Made by a program: the position numbers and the translations under genes. Of a DNA stretch of 29,855 bases, positions 7,661 to 15,401 are shown piece after piece (the stretch's first letter is position 1; every line of letters starts with the position of its first letter). The notes beneath the pieces are model-generated. The model saw nothing but the letters and a program-made list of their open reading frames with translations, was not told where the DNA came from and did not search any database. The stretch comes from PR03 sp031362725 (GTDB lineage: Bacteria > Myxococcota_A > UBA9160 > PR03). The stretch lies in contig JANLTC010000017.1 in the NCBI GenBank assembly GCA_031362725.1, forward strand, positions 1 through 29,855, given 5' to 3'.

Positions 7661-7691
7661 CGATTCGTGGTGAGGCGTAGTACCCGAATCG
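7661..7691. promoter_or_regulatory. Inverted repeat upstream of norC
   Basis: CGATTCG (7661-7667) and CGAATCG (7685-7691) form a perfect 7-bp dyad with a 17-base spacer in the only sizeable gap (7631-7768) before the nor genes. The 24-base centre spacing would place half-sites about two helical turns apart, as for a dimeric regulator. No FNR/DNR-type TTGAT-N4-ATCAA box is visible. Operator function is a guess. Confidence 0.25.
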
Positions 7692-7768
7692 AGTGCGCGG
7701 TAGTGCCGCACCGCCGACGCCAAGTGGCTCGGATTCTGCACAGCGGGCAGGGCCAGGAGGTGCCTGCC

Positions 7769-8455
7769 GTGCTCTCGAAGTCTCAAGCTCGCCTGTTCTT
7801 CCTGGGCGGGACTCTCTTCTTCTCGGTGATCTTCATTGCGCTGACGGTGGACACGCTTCGGCAGATTCCAGCCCGATCTCACCAGGACCGCATGACGACC
7901 GAGGTCGTTCGCGGCAAGGAGATCTGGGACAAGAGCAACTGCATGGGCTGTCACACGATCCTCGGCGAGGGCGGCTACTACGCGCCCGAGTTGACGCGGG
8001 TGGTGCAGCGCCGCGGCAAGGAATGGATCGCGATCTTCCTGGCGGATCCCCAGGCGATGTTCCCCGGCGAGCGAAAGATGGTGAACTACCACTTCGACAC
8101 TGGCCAGATCGGGGACGTGGTCGCGTTCCTCGACTGGATCGGCGGTATCGACACCAACGGCTTTCCACCCAAACCGGACCTCGCACTGCCGGTGGCCGCG
8201 GTGGCGATGAACGCGAACCTCGCGCCGCCGCCGGCCATCTTTGGAACCGTGTGCGTCGCGTGTCACGCGGTCGGTGGCAAAGGCGGCGCGGTCGGGCCGG
8301 CGCTCGATGGTGTCGCGCATCGCAAGACGCCGCAGGAGCTCGATCGCTGGCTCGCCGACCCGGCGGCCGTCAAGCCGGGGACCGCGATGCCCAAGCTACC
8401 GATCGACGATCCGACCCGCGCGGCCCTGGTCGCGTGGCTTTCCACGTTGAAGTAG
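7769..8455 (+). CDS. norC: Nitric oxide reductase cytochrome c subunit, diheme variant
   Basis: NorC passes electrons from periplasmic donors to NorB. GTG 7769 has AGGAGG at 7755-7760; the upstream open frame looks non-coding. The 228-residue protein has an N-terminal membrane anchor (residues ~9-27), then a standard NorC haem domain with CMGCH at 58-62 and likely axial Met 104 in GERKMVNYHF. After a linker, residues ~150-228 add a second class I cytochrome c domain with CVACH at 162-166 and axial Met 207 in GTAMPKLP. Usual NorC has about 150 residues and one haem, so this is a natural fusion that extends the electron path. It is 9 bases from norB and clearly in the same operon. Confidence 0.93.
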   Translation: MLSKSQARLFFLGGTLFFSVIFIALTVDTLRQIPARSHQDRMTTEVVRGKEIWDKSNCMGCHTILGEGGYYAPELTRVVQRRGKEWIAIFLADPQAMFPGERKMVNYHFDTGQIGDVVAFLDWIGGIDTNGFPPKPDLALPVAAVAMNANLAPPPAIFGTVCVACHAVGGKGGAVGPALDGVAHRKTPQELDRWLADPAAVKPGTAMPKLPIDDPTRAALVAWLSTLK

Positions 8456-8464
8456 GAGCGTGTC

Positions 8465-9826
8465 ATGAAGTTCAGCACCCAGCGCATCGCATACCTCTTC
8501 TTCGCGACGTCGATGCTGTTGCTGCCGCTGCAGCTCGTGTTCGGCTTCGTGATGGGCTTCGCGCACATGGGCTGGGACGGACTCCACGAGTGGATTCCGT
8601 TCAACGCCGCGCGATCGACGCACTTGAATCTGCTCGTGCTGTGGCTCTTGTCGGGTTTCATGGGGGCCGCCTACTTCATCATTCCCGAAGAAGCGGATCG
8701 CGAGATCTGGAGTCCGCAGCTCGCAATCGTGCAGTGGGCGTCGCTGGTCGTCGTTGCGGTCGTCGCGCTGGTGGGATTCCAGTTTGGCTGGTGGGAGGGG
8801 CGCAAGTTCCTCGAGATCCCGCGCCCGCTCGACTACCTCGTCGTCGTGAACGTGCTCGCGTTCCTGCTCAACATCGCGATGACGGCGTGGAACGCCGAGC
8901 GTTTCACCACCACCGGCAGCGTGCTGCTGCTGGGACTCACCGCAGCCGGGCTGCTCTACCTGCCGGGCATGATCACGTTCCAGAACCAGGTCTTCGATTC
9001 CTACTTCCGTTGGTGGGTCGTGCATCTGTGGGTCGAAGGCGTATGGGAACTGATCATGGGCGCAATCCTCGCGTACCTGCTGATCAAGCTGACCGGCGTA
9101 GATCGGGAAGTGGTCGAGAAGTGGCTCTATGTGATCGTCGGCTTCACGTTCCTCTCGGGCATTCTCGGCACCGGGCACCACTATTACTTCATCGGGGCGC
9201 CGTCCTATTGGCTCTGGATCGGCGGTGTCTTCTCGGCGCTCGAGCCGCTCGCGTTCCTCGGCATGGCTCTCTACGCCGTCACGATGGCGCGTCGCGCGGG
9301 TCGCGATCATCCGAACCGCATCGCGCTGTTCTGGACGGTCGGCTGCGGCGTGATGTCGTTCGTCGGCGCCGGATTCCTGGGCTTTGCGCACACGCTGCCG
9401 TCGGTGAATCTGTACACCCACGGAACGATCGTGACGGCGATGCACGGCCACATGGCCTTCTGGGGCGCCTACGCGATGATCGTCCTCGGCATCATCAGCT
9501 ACACGATGCCGCTGCTGACCGGACGGAAGCGTTTCGGTGGATGGGTGCCCGAGGTCGCGTTCTGGACCGCGAACATCGGCATGCTGGGAATGACCGGCGC
9601 CTTCGCGGTCGCCGGCATCACGCAGGTCTACCTGGAGCGGCGGATGGGAATGGACTTCCTGCAGGCGCAGAAGGCGGTGGCCGTCCATTTCGGCGGCGTC
9701 GTGCTCGCGGCATCGCTGCTCACCTTCGGGATTGCGCTCTTCATCTGGGATTTCATCCGCTACGGGCTTCCGAGCCAAGAGGCGGTCGGCCGCGATATCG
9801 CGGTCGGCGCAGCGGAGACCGCATAG
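8465..9826 (+). CDS. norB: Nitric oxide reductase large (catalytic) subunit
   Basis: A 453-residue, twelve-helix haem-copper-superfamily protein that reduces two NO to N2O in the cytoplasmic membrane. All metal ligands known for cytochrome c-dependent NorB are present with matching spacing: haem b ligand H53 and H329, haem b3 ligand H327, and the non-haem iron site H187, H238, H239 with E191; the conserved E195 and E260 are also present. FRWWVVHLWVEGVWE, GTGHHYYFIG and TAMHGHMAFWGAY are the diagnostic segments. It lacks the N-terminal extension of quinol-dependent qNor, in agreement with a separate NorC. Confidence 0.97.
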   Translation: MKFSTQRIAYLFFATSMLLLPLQLVFGFVMGFAHMGWDGLHEWIPFNAARSTHLNLLVLWLLSGFMGAAYFIIPEEADREIWSPQLAIVQWASLVVVAVVALVGFQFGWWEGRKFLEIPRPLDYLVVVNVLAFLLNIAMTAWNAERFTTTGSVLLLGLTAAGLLYLPGMITFQNQVFDSYFRWWVVHLWVEGVWELIMGAILAYLLIKLTGVDREVVEKWLYVIVGFTFLSGILGTGHHYYFIGAPSYWLWIGGVFSALEPLAFLGMALYAVTMARRAGRDHPNRIALFWTVGCGVMSFVGAGFLGFAHTLPSVNLYTHGTIVTAMHGHMAFWGAYAMIVLGIISYTMPLLTGRKRFGGWVPEVAFWTANIGMLGMTGAFAVAGITQVYLERRMGMDFLQAQKAVAVHFGGVVLAASLLTFGIALFIWDFIRYGLPSQEAVGRDIAVGAAETA

Positions 9827-10645
9827 ATGGCGATCGTCCGGGCGGCGAATGAAATCGCGGTCACGCCGCCGGCGGCGCTTCCGTGGTATCGCCCGATCCG
9901 CAACGAGTGCGAACTCTTTGCGACCGCCTTCGAGCAGCGACTGCCGCTGCTGCTGAAGGGACCGACCGGCTGCGGCAAGACGCGGCTCGTCGAGCACATG
10001 GCCGCCCGCCTCGGCCGCCCGCTCGTCACGGTCGCGTGTCACGACGAGACGTCGGCCGTCGACCTGCTCGGCCGCTGGCTCTTGAAGGGCGGCGATACCG
10101 CCTGGCAGGACGGTCCTGTGACGCGGGCCGTGCGCACGGGAGCGATTCTCTATCTCGACGAGTTCGCAGAAGCGCGCAGCGACGTACTCGTCGTGATCCA
10201 CCCGCTCACCGATCACCGGCGCCGGCTCTTCGTCGAACGGCATGACGAGGAGCTCGAGGCCGCGCCCGGTTTCCTGCTCGTCGCGAGCTACAACCCGGGC
10301 TATCAGCGCGGCCTGAAGGAACTGAAGCCCTCGACGCGACAGCGCTTCGTGACGCTTGCCTTCGACTACCCGGCGCCCGACGTCGAGGTCGAGATCCTGC
10401 GGCAGGAGACGGGGATCGATGCGCGCATCGGCAAGGCGCTCGTGGCGCTGCTCGGAAAACTACGCGCCGCGGACGCGCTTGCGCTCGCTGCGGCGCCCTC
10501 GACGCGACTGGCCGTCTCGGCGGCGCGGTTGATCCGCGCGGGTGTTCCGCCGCGAGCGGCCTGCGCAGCGGCGATCATCGAGCCGCTGACCGATGACCCC
10601 GAGATCGCGTCGGGCCTGCGTGATCTGGTCGCCCTCGTCTTCTGA
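9827..10645 (+). CDS. norQ: MoxR-type AAA+ ATPase for NO reductase activation
   Basis: A 272-residue AAA+ protein of the CbbQ/NorQ branch; its ATG follows the norB stop directly. Walker A is GPTGCGKT at residues 45-52, Walker B is ILYLDE at 107-112, and TRQRFVTLAFDYP near residues 170-182 holds the likely arginine finger and the CbbQ/NorQ signature. NorQ works with NorD as a chaperone pair needed to insert the non-haem iron into NorB in Paracoccus. The stop overlaps the norD ATG by one base, consistent with paired synthesis. Confidence 0.93.
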   Translation: MAIVRAANEIAVTPPAALPWYRPIRNECELFATAFEQRLPLLLKGPTGCGKTRLVEHMAARLGRPLVTVACHDETSAVDLLGRWLLKGGDTAWQDGPVTRAVRTGAILYLDEFAEARSDVLVVIHPLTDHRRRLFVERHDEELEAAPGFLLVASYNPGYQRGLKELKPSTRQRFVTLAFDYPAPDVEVEILRQETGIDARIGKALVALLGKLRAADALALAAAPSTRLAVSAARLIRAGVPPRAACAAAIIEPLTDDPEIASGLRDLVALVF

Positions 10646-12564
10646 TGTCGCCGCGCCTCGACCTCGAGTGGGATCTCGGCCTGTTTCGCGCTGGCCGCGC
10701 ACTGCTCTTCAGACTTCGCGGCGAAGCGCGCGGTCGCGATGCAGCCCCAGCGCGGTGCGCAGCGCGGCTCGCAGATCACCGGGACGCACTCACCGCGTTC
10801 GCTCGCGCACTCAGCGGGTTGCCGGTTCGGATCGTCGCGGCGCAGGGCGCGGGCGGCGTCTGCGGCGACGACCTGCTGCTGCCCGCGACACTGGACCTCG
10901 CGGGCGAACCCGAGGCCAATCGCACGCTCTACGTCTTGCGCACCGCGGTGTCGGCGGCGATCGCGCGGCTGGATCTCGCGGCGAAGCAGGCGGCGGTTGG
11001 GGAATCGCTACCGGCGCCGCTACCGGCGCCGCTGCCGGCGCTGCGTGCGGCCGCGGAGGCCTGCGCATGGCTATCGCTCGAAATGCCGGGCTTCGGGCCG
11101 CTGATGGCGAAGGCGCGCGCGCAGGCACTCGCCGCGCGGCCCGAGCCGGCGCGACTGCGCGGGCGCGAAGCGTTGCGGGAGCAGGCGCGGCGCGCAGCGC
11201 TTCGCGGCGAGGAGCCCTGGAAGGATGCAGCCTTCGTCGCTGCGCTGCGGGAAGCCCGCGACCGCGGACCTACGGCGCCTGGAGAAGCGCTGCTCGGCGA
11301 ACGCCTCGAGCCCCGCGCGCTCGTACCCGCCGGCGCGGCGACGGACGATGCCGCTCGCAACGCACAAGCGTGCAATCCGGAAACGGAGGCCGAAGCGCCG
11401 CGCGTCGGCTCTATCGAGTGCGTGCTGCTCGAGAAGGACGAGCGCGGCGACATCGTCTGGAATCCCTTCGAACGCGTCGAGACGCTCGACGAGTATCGCG
11501 GTGGTTCGCGCAACCTCGACGGCGCCGACGATCTCGATGCGCACCTCGAAGCGCTCGCCGAAGTCGATCTCGGCAAGGTGACGCGAGGGGGTGGCGCCGC
11601 GCAGTCGCTATTGCGCGCGGACGTTCGGATCGATGCCGATGCCCCGGATGTCGAAGGCAGCGCCCGGGGCGCGAACGGCATTTGCTACGACGAGTGGAAC
11701 TTTCGCGCGCGGGCGTATCGACGCGACTGGTGCACGGTCTACCCGCAGCGCGTGCAGGCCGGGGACGCGCGCTGGGCGACCGACGCCGGGGTGCGACACA
11801 GACGCCGGATCGACGAACTTCGCCGCCGGCTCGAGCATCACCGCGCGGGCCTGCGCAGCGTCGACCGCCAACTCGACGGCGAGGACGTCGATCTCGCCGC
11901 GCTGGTCGACGAACGCGCCGCGCTCGCCGCCGGCCGCGGTGGCAACCCGCGACTCTACGTGCGCCAGGAACGTAGGCGTCGCGACTTCGCGACCACCGTG
12001 CTGCTCGACGTCTCGCTGTCGACCGACGCATGGATCCGCGGCCGCCGTGTGCTGGACGTGGCACGCGATGCCGTCTTCGTGCTCGGCGAGGTCGCCGCGC
12101 AACTCGGCGATCGGATCCGGGTGCTGGCCTTCGCATCGGAGACGCGCAATCGCTGTCACGTCTGGGAGGTTCTCGGCTGGGACGAACCCTGGACGGTTGC
12201 ACCGGCACGGCTCGGTGGGCTGACGCCCCGCGGCTACACGCGAATCGGTGCTGCGATTCGTCACGCGACCGCGGATCTCGCCGCCGTCGCGGCCGAACGA
12301 AAACTGCTGCTGCTGATCTCCGACGGGAAACCGACCGACTACGATCGCTACGAGGGTCGTTATGGCATCGCAGATGTGCGTCAGGCGCTGCGCGAGGCCG
12401 AGCAGCGCGGGCTACGCGCCCACGCGCTCGCGGTCGACGCGGTGGCGCGCGCCTGGATCCCTGCGCTCTTCGGCGCCGGTGCGTGGCACGTGCTGCCGCG
12501 CCCCGAACTCCTGCCCGACGTGCTGACGCAGGTCTACGGCCGGCTCACGGCATCCGCGACGTGA
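10645..12564 (+). CDS. norD: VWA-domain NO reductase activation protein
   Basis: A 639-residue soluble protein whose C-terminal third is a von Willebrand A domain with a metal site: D455, S457 and S459 in LLDVSLSTDAW, the TPRGYTRIG segment, and D560 in LISDGKPTDYD. The upstream YDEWNFRARAYRRDWCTV segment is typical of NorD/CbbO. It partners NorQ in maturing NorB. The N-terminal half is a helical, Ala/Arg/Glu-rich region, and residues ~122-133 are a short LPAP-type linker from three 12-bp repeats (11008-11043). The gene is the last of the nor operon and converges on the ferredoxin gene 46 bases away. Confidence 0.93.
   Translation: MSPRLDLEWDLGLFRAGRALLFRLRGEARGRDAAPARCAARLADHRDALTAFARALSGLPVRIVAAQGAGGVCGDDLLLPATLDLAGEPEANRTLYVLRTAVSAAIARLDLAAKQAAVGESLPAPLPAPLPALRAAAEACAWLSLEMPGFGPLMAKARAQALAARPEPARLRGREALREQARRAALRGEEPWKDAAFVAALREARDRGPTAPGEALLGERLEPRALVPAGAATDDAARNAQACNPETEAEAPRVGSIECVLLEKDERGDIVWNPFERVETLDEYRGGSRNLDGADDLDAHLEALAEVDLGKVTRGGGAAQSLLRADVRIDADAPDVEGSARGANGICYDEWNFRARAYRRDWCTVYPQRVQAGDARWATDAGVRHRRRIDELRRRLEHHRAGLRSVDRQLDGEDVDLAALVDERAALAAGRGGNPRLYVRQERRRRDFATTVLLDVSLSTDAWIRGRRVLDVARDAVFVLGEVAAQLGDRIRVLAFASETRNRCHVWEVLGWDEPWTVAPARLGGLTPRGYTRIGAAIRHATADLAAVAAERKLLLLISDGKPTDYDRYEGRYGIADVRQALREAEQRGLRAHALAVDAVARAWIPALFGAGAWHVLPRPELLPDVLTQVYGRLTASAT
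11008..11043 (+). repeat. Three 12-bp tandem repeats inside norD
   Basis: Three consecutive 12-base units (CTACCGGCGCCG, the same again, then CTGCCGGCGCTG) encode L-P-A-P, L-P-A-P, L-P-A-L in frame. They probably form a flexible, proline-rich linker in the NorD N-terminal region and may vary in copy number between strains. Confidence 0.7.
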
Positions 12565-12610
12565 TCGCAGGCGGCTGTTGGTGCGGGCCCGCGTCGCATT
12601 TCCGTGCGAG

Positions 12611-12958
12611 TCAGGGCGTCTCGCCGGACCCCATCGTCGACGCCGGAATCCGTTGACCGAAGAGCCCCTCGAACTTCGTCACGCTGACGTCGCCCAGCAC
12701 CGAGGACTGGCACGCGAGCCGCAGGCCCGACGCGTGACTGTGCGGCGGGAAGCCGAGCCGCCACGCCTCGATCGACGTGGGCTCCGAGACGGGCCCTTCG
12801 ATGCGCACCGCGCAGGTTCCGCAGGTGCCGAAGCCGCGGCAGTGAATCGCCTTCGCCACGTTGTGGTACAGCGGCAGTCGCGCGCGCAGCAACACCATGC
12901 GCAGATTCGCGCCGGCGAGACATTCGATCGACTTGCCGGCGAAGCGGACGGTGGGCAA
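12611..12958 (-). CDS. [2Fe-2S] ferredoxin
   Basis: A 115-residue electron carrier with cluster cysteines C40, C46, C49 and C83 (CRGFGTCGTCAVRIEG and GLRLACQSSVLGD). The C-X5-C-X2-C spacing and CGTC motif match [2Fe-2S] ferredoxins of the fdx type more than the plant C-X4-C type. I chose TTG 12958 because a GAGGA site precedes it and the predicted start is followed by the usual first strand (PTVRFAGKSIE). The open frame continues to 13084 but that part is Arg-rich, has no good ribosome site and overlaps the preceding gene. It follows an LLM flavin oxidoreductase on the same strand and could feed electrons to it or another oxygenase. Confidence 0.82.
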   Translation of the reverse strand: MPTVRFAGKSIECLAGANLRMVLLRARLPLYHNVAKAIHCRGFGTCGTCAVRIEGPVSEPTSIEAWRLGFPPHSHASGLRLACQSSVLGDVSVTKFEGLFGQRIPASTMGSGETP

Positions 12959-13064
12959 CGGGAGTTCCTCGGGGTACCGGCTGCCGGGTGCGCGCAGCCG
13001 ACGCGCAGGCGGCGAGGCTAGTGCGCGGGCGACCCGAACGCGAGGGATGCGTAGACGACGTCCG

Positions 13065-14012
13065 CTACGCCAGGTGCTGCGCAAGCCGCGACAGCGATGC
13101 GCGGCGCTCGTCGTCGTCGATCCGCGACGCCGAGCGCACGACCAGGTAATCCATCCCGAGCGCCTCCCGGTACTGCGTGATCCGTTCGGCGACCTCGCTG
13201 ATCTCGCCGATGATCACCCGATCTTCCGCCGCGCCGACGGCGCGCGCCGCAATCGCACCGCGCGCCCGGGCCGCCATCGCCGCGAACTCCGCTTCAGCCC
13301 CCTCGCGCACGCGGCGCGCGGTCGCGCCGTCCGCGGCGACGTGCACCGTACGCATTACCGCGACGGGCAACGAATCCCCCGCGATTCCCGCCGGAAGCTG
13401 GGCCCGGTGTTCGGCAAAGTTCTTCGCCAGCGTCGCGAAGCTCTCGATCGGCGACGCGAGATAGGGAAGCCCGCGGCGCGCGGCTTGCGTGAGGCCCTTC
13501 GGACCGAACGCGGCGACCCAGATCGGTGGATGCGGCTGCTGGACCGGCTGCAGCGCTGCGCGTGCGCCGCCGTCGTCGCGCTCCGTTGGACTCCAGGCTG
13601 CGAGGATCGCATCGAGCGCTTCGTCGAAGCGGTCGCGTTTGTCGCGCGGGTCGATGCCGAAGGCCTTGAACATCGCCGGCTCGAAGCCCCGACCGACACC
13701 GAGGATCGCACGTCCGCCCGACAGCTGGTCGAGCGTCGCGACCTCGGCCGCCATCCGCATCGGATCGTGGATCGAGATCAACAGCGAGGTGGTGCCGAGC
13801 CGCACACGCCGCGTGATCGCCGCGAGCGCACCGAGCGCGACGATCGGCGACGCGGTCGCCCCGGGTCGCAGATGACCTTCGGGCAGCCAGATCGAATCGA
13901 AGCCGCTTCGGTCGGCCCATGCCGCGAGATCGGCACTCGCGCTCCACGAGCGCGCGTCGGCGGGACCGCCGAGCGCGAGGCCGAGGCGCAGAGGTATGCG
14001 GTGTACGGGCAA
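13065..14012 (-). CDS. LLM-class (luciferase-like) flavin-dependent oxidoreductase
   Basis: A 315-residue TIM-barrel protein of the bacterial luciferase-like family, which uses FMN or F420. Visible markers are the N-terminal strand LRLGLALGG, AAWADRSGFDSIWLPEGH, the TRRVRLGTTSLLISIHDPMRMAAEVATLDQLSGGRAILGVGRGF core that defines the family, and the C-terminal VIIGEISEVAERI segment common in F420-type members. Start TTG 14012 gives the expected N-terminus but its ribosome site is poor (AGGA only 2 bases away). Substrate cannot be told. It sits between an ABC1-type kinase and a ferredoxin, all on the minus strand with short gaps. Confidence 0.87.
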   Translation of the reverse strand: MPVHRIPLRLGLALGGPADARSWSASADLAAWADRSGFDSIWLPEGHLRPGATASPIVALGALAAITRRVRLGTTSLLISIHDPMRMAAEVATLDQLSGGRAILGVGRGFEPAMFKAFGIDPRDKRDRFDEALDAILAAWSPTERDDGGARAALQPVQQPHPPIWVAAFGPKGLTQAARRGLPYLASPIESFATLAKNFAEHRAQLPAGIAGDSLPVAVMRTVHVAADGATARRVREGAEAEFAAMAARARGAIAARAVGAAEDRVIIGEISEVAERITQYREALGMDYLVVRSASRIDDDERRASLSRLAQHLA

Positions 14013-14045
14013 CGTCCTGCTGAACTCGGCTCGCTGCGCGCCCGC

Positions 14046-15401
14046 TCAGCGGGCTTGCGAGCCGACGACGTAGGGGAAGACGATCCGCATCGGGTCGACG
14101 CCCGCGCCGAGTTGTTGTGCCAGCCCCGAGAGCAGGCCGAGCGTGCGGCCGAGCAGCACCATGTGACTCGGAATGCGCACGAGCGGGTTCGCCCGCACCT
14201 TCGCCATCAGTTCTTCGCCGATCGCTTCGAGGCGCTCGGGGCTGAGCGAGCCGGTCGTCGCCAGCTCCGTCGCAATCGCGAGACCCACCTGCGACAGCGC
14301 GACCAGCGCATCGTGCGACCCGTCGCGCGCGGCGAAACCGAGCGTCGCGAGCACGAGCGCCATCTCTTCGGGATCGCGGCGCAGCAGCGCCAACACGAAC
14401 GCGAGTGACTGGGCCCGAAAGTCGGCCGGAAGCTCCTTCGCAAGGCCCCAATCGAGCAGCACGAGGCGCCCGTTCGGCTCGACGAGCAGGTTGCCAGGAT
14501 GCGGGTCGGCCTGGAAGAAGCCATGCACCAGCACCTGTTCGCACCACGCCTCGACGAGCGTGCGCACGACGCGATCGATGTCGAGGCCCGCGGCATCGAT
14601 CGCTGCGCGGTCGGTGATCTTGATGCCGTCGATGAACTCCATCACGAGCACGCGGCGCGTGGTGAACTCGCGATGGATGCGCGGCACGTGGATGTCGTCG
14701 CGGGCGGCGAACAGGCGCGCGGCGCGCTCGGCATGGCTCGCTTCGGAGAGGAAATCGAGTTCACGCGGGACGTAGCGGCCCATCTCGTCGACGAGCGCGG
14801 TGAGGTCGAAGTCGCCCTCGAGCCAGTCGATCGCGCGGAACAGCACGCGCAGGTTGGCGAGATCCGAATGCACCAGCTCGGCAACCTCGGGGTACTGCAC
14901 CTTGACCGCGACGCGGCGGCCGTCGTGTAGCACCGCCTCGTGTACCTGGGCGAGCGACGCCGATGCGATCGGACGCGGGTCGAAGCGCGCAAAGATCGCT
15001 TCGAGCGGGCGGCCGAGTTCGGTTTCGACGACGCGCCGCACGACGGGCAGATCGCGCGCCGGCACGCGATCCTGCAGGCGCGCGAGCACGTCGACCCATT
15101 CGCGTGGCATCAGATCGGCGCGCGCGCCGATGTACTGGCAGCTCTTCAGGATCAGACCGCGCAGTTCGATGGCGGCTTCGTAGACGGCCTCCGCGCTCTC
15201 GCGGTGGAAGCGACTCCAGCGACCCTGCATCTGCTCCCGCGGGAGTCCACGCGCGAGTACTTGGTTCGTCTTCAGGCCGAGATAGACGCGGCCCACCGCG
15301 ACGCCGATTCGCCGTGCGCGCTCGATGCGCTGCTGGGCCGCGAAGAGCGGAGCGGCGAGCGACACGGCGGCTACCAGAGCTCCGGCGGTTTCGAGGGGCA
15401 C
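14046..15401 (-). CDS. ABC1/UbiB (ADCK) family atypical kinase
   Basis: About 451 residues from GTG 15401; GTG 15365 is an equally possible start, and the region before overlaps the preceding gene. Domain order fits the family: an N-terminal hydrophobic stretch, the K-x-x-Q region (LILKSCQYIGARADLMP), an Ala-rich nucleotide loop (IASASLAQVHEA), VAVKVQYP with the ATP-anchoring Lys, DEMGRYVPRELDF, the QADPHPGNLLV catalytic loop and the LLDWGLA metal motif. UbiB/COQ8 proteins support ubiquinone synthesis by ATPase activity, and plant ABC1K proteins act on plastoglobule lipids. The invariant KxGQ motif is KSCQ here, and LLDFG is LLDWG. No ubiquinone genes are nearby, so a role in other lipid or quinone metabolism is possible. 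Confidence 0.88.
   Translation of the reverse strand: MPLETAGALVAAVSLAAPLFAAQQRIERARRIGVAVGRVYLGLKTNQVLARGLPREQMQGRWSRFHRESAEAVYEAAIELRGLILKSCQYIGARADLMPREWVDVLARLQDRVPARDLPVVRRVVETELGRPLEAIFARFDPRPIASASLAQVHEAVLHDGRRVAVKVQYPEVAELVHSDLANLRVLFRAIDWLEGDFDLTALVDEMGRYVPRELDFLSEASHAERAARLFAARDDIHVPRIHREFTTRRVLVMEFIDGIKITDRAAIDAAGLDIDRVVRTLVEAWCEQVLVHGFFQADPHPGNLLVEPNGRLVLLDWGLAKELPADFRAQSLAFVLALLRRDPEEMALVLATLGFAARDGSHDALVALSQVGLAIATELATTGSLSPERLEAIGEELMAKVRANPLVRIPSHMVLLGRTLGLLSGLAQQLGAGVDPMRIVFPYVVGSQAR

Noticed and set aside
7631..7768. FNR/DNR/NnrR box upstream of norC
   Set aside because: I looked for TTGAT-N4-ATCAA and near matches on both strands and saw none.
8396..10243. 615-codon minus-strand frame opposite norB and norQ
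   Set aside because: It shadows two genes with complete catalytic motifs. Its composition (Arg, His, Asp) follows codon complementarity and holds no recognisable domain.
10593..11975. 460-codon plus-strand frame within norD in another frame
   Set aside because: Arg/Ala-rich, and norD's own frame carries the VWA domain and metal site.
12583..12592. GCGGGCCCGC palindrome between norD and the ferredoxin gene as terminator
   Set aside because: It is a 10-base self-palindrome with no loop room and no T-run; too short to call.
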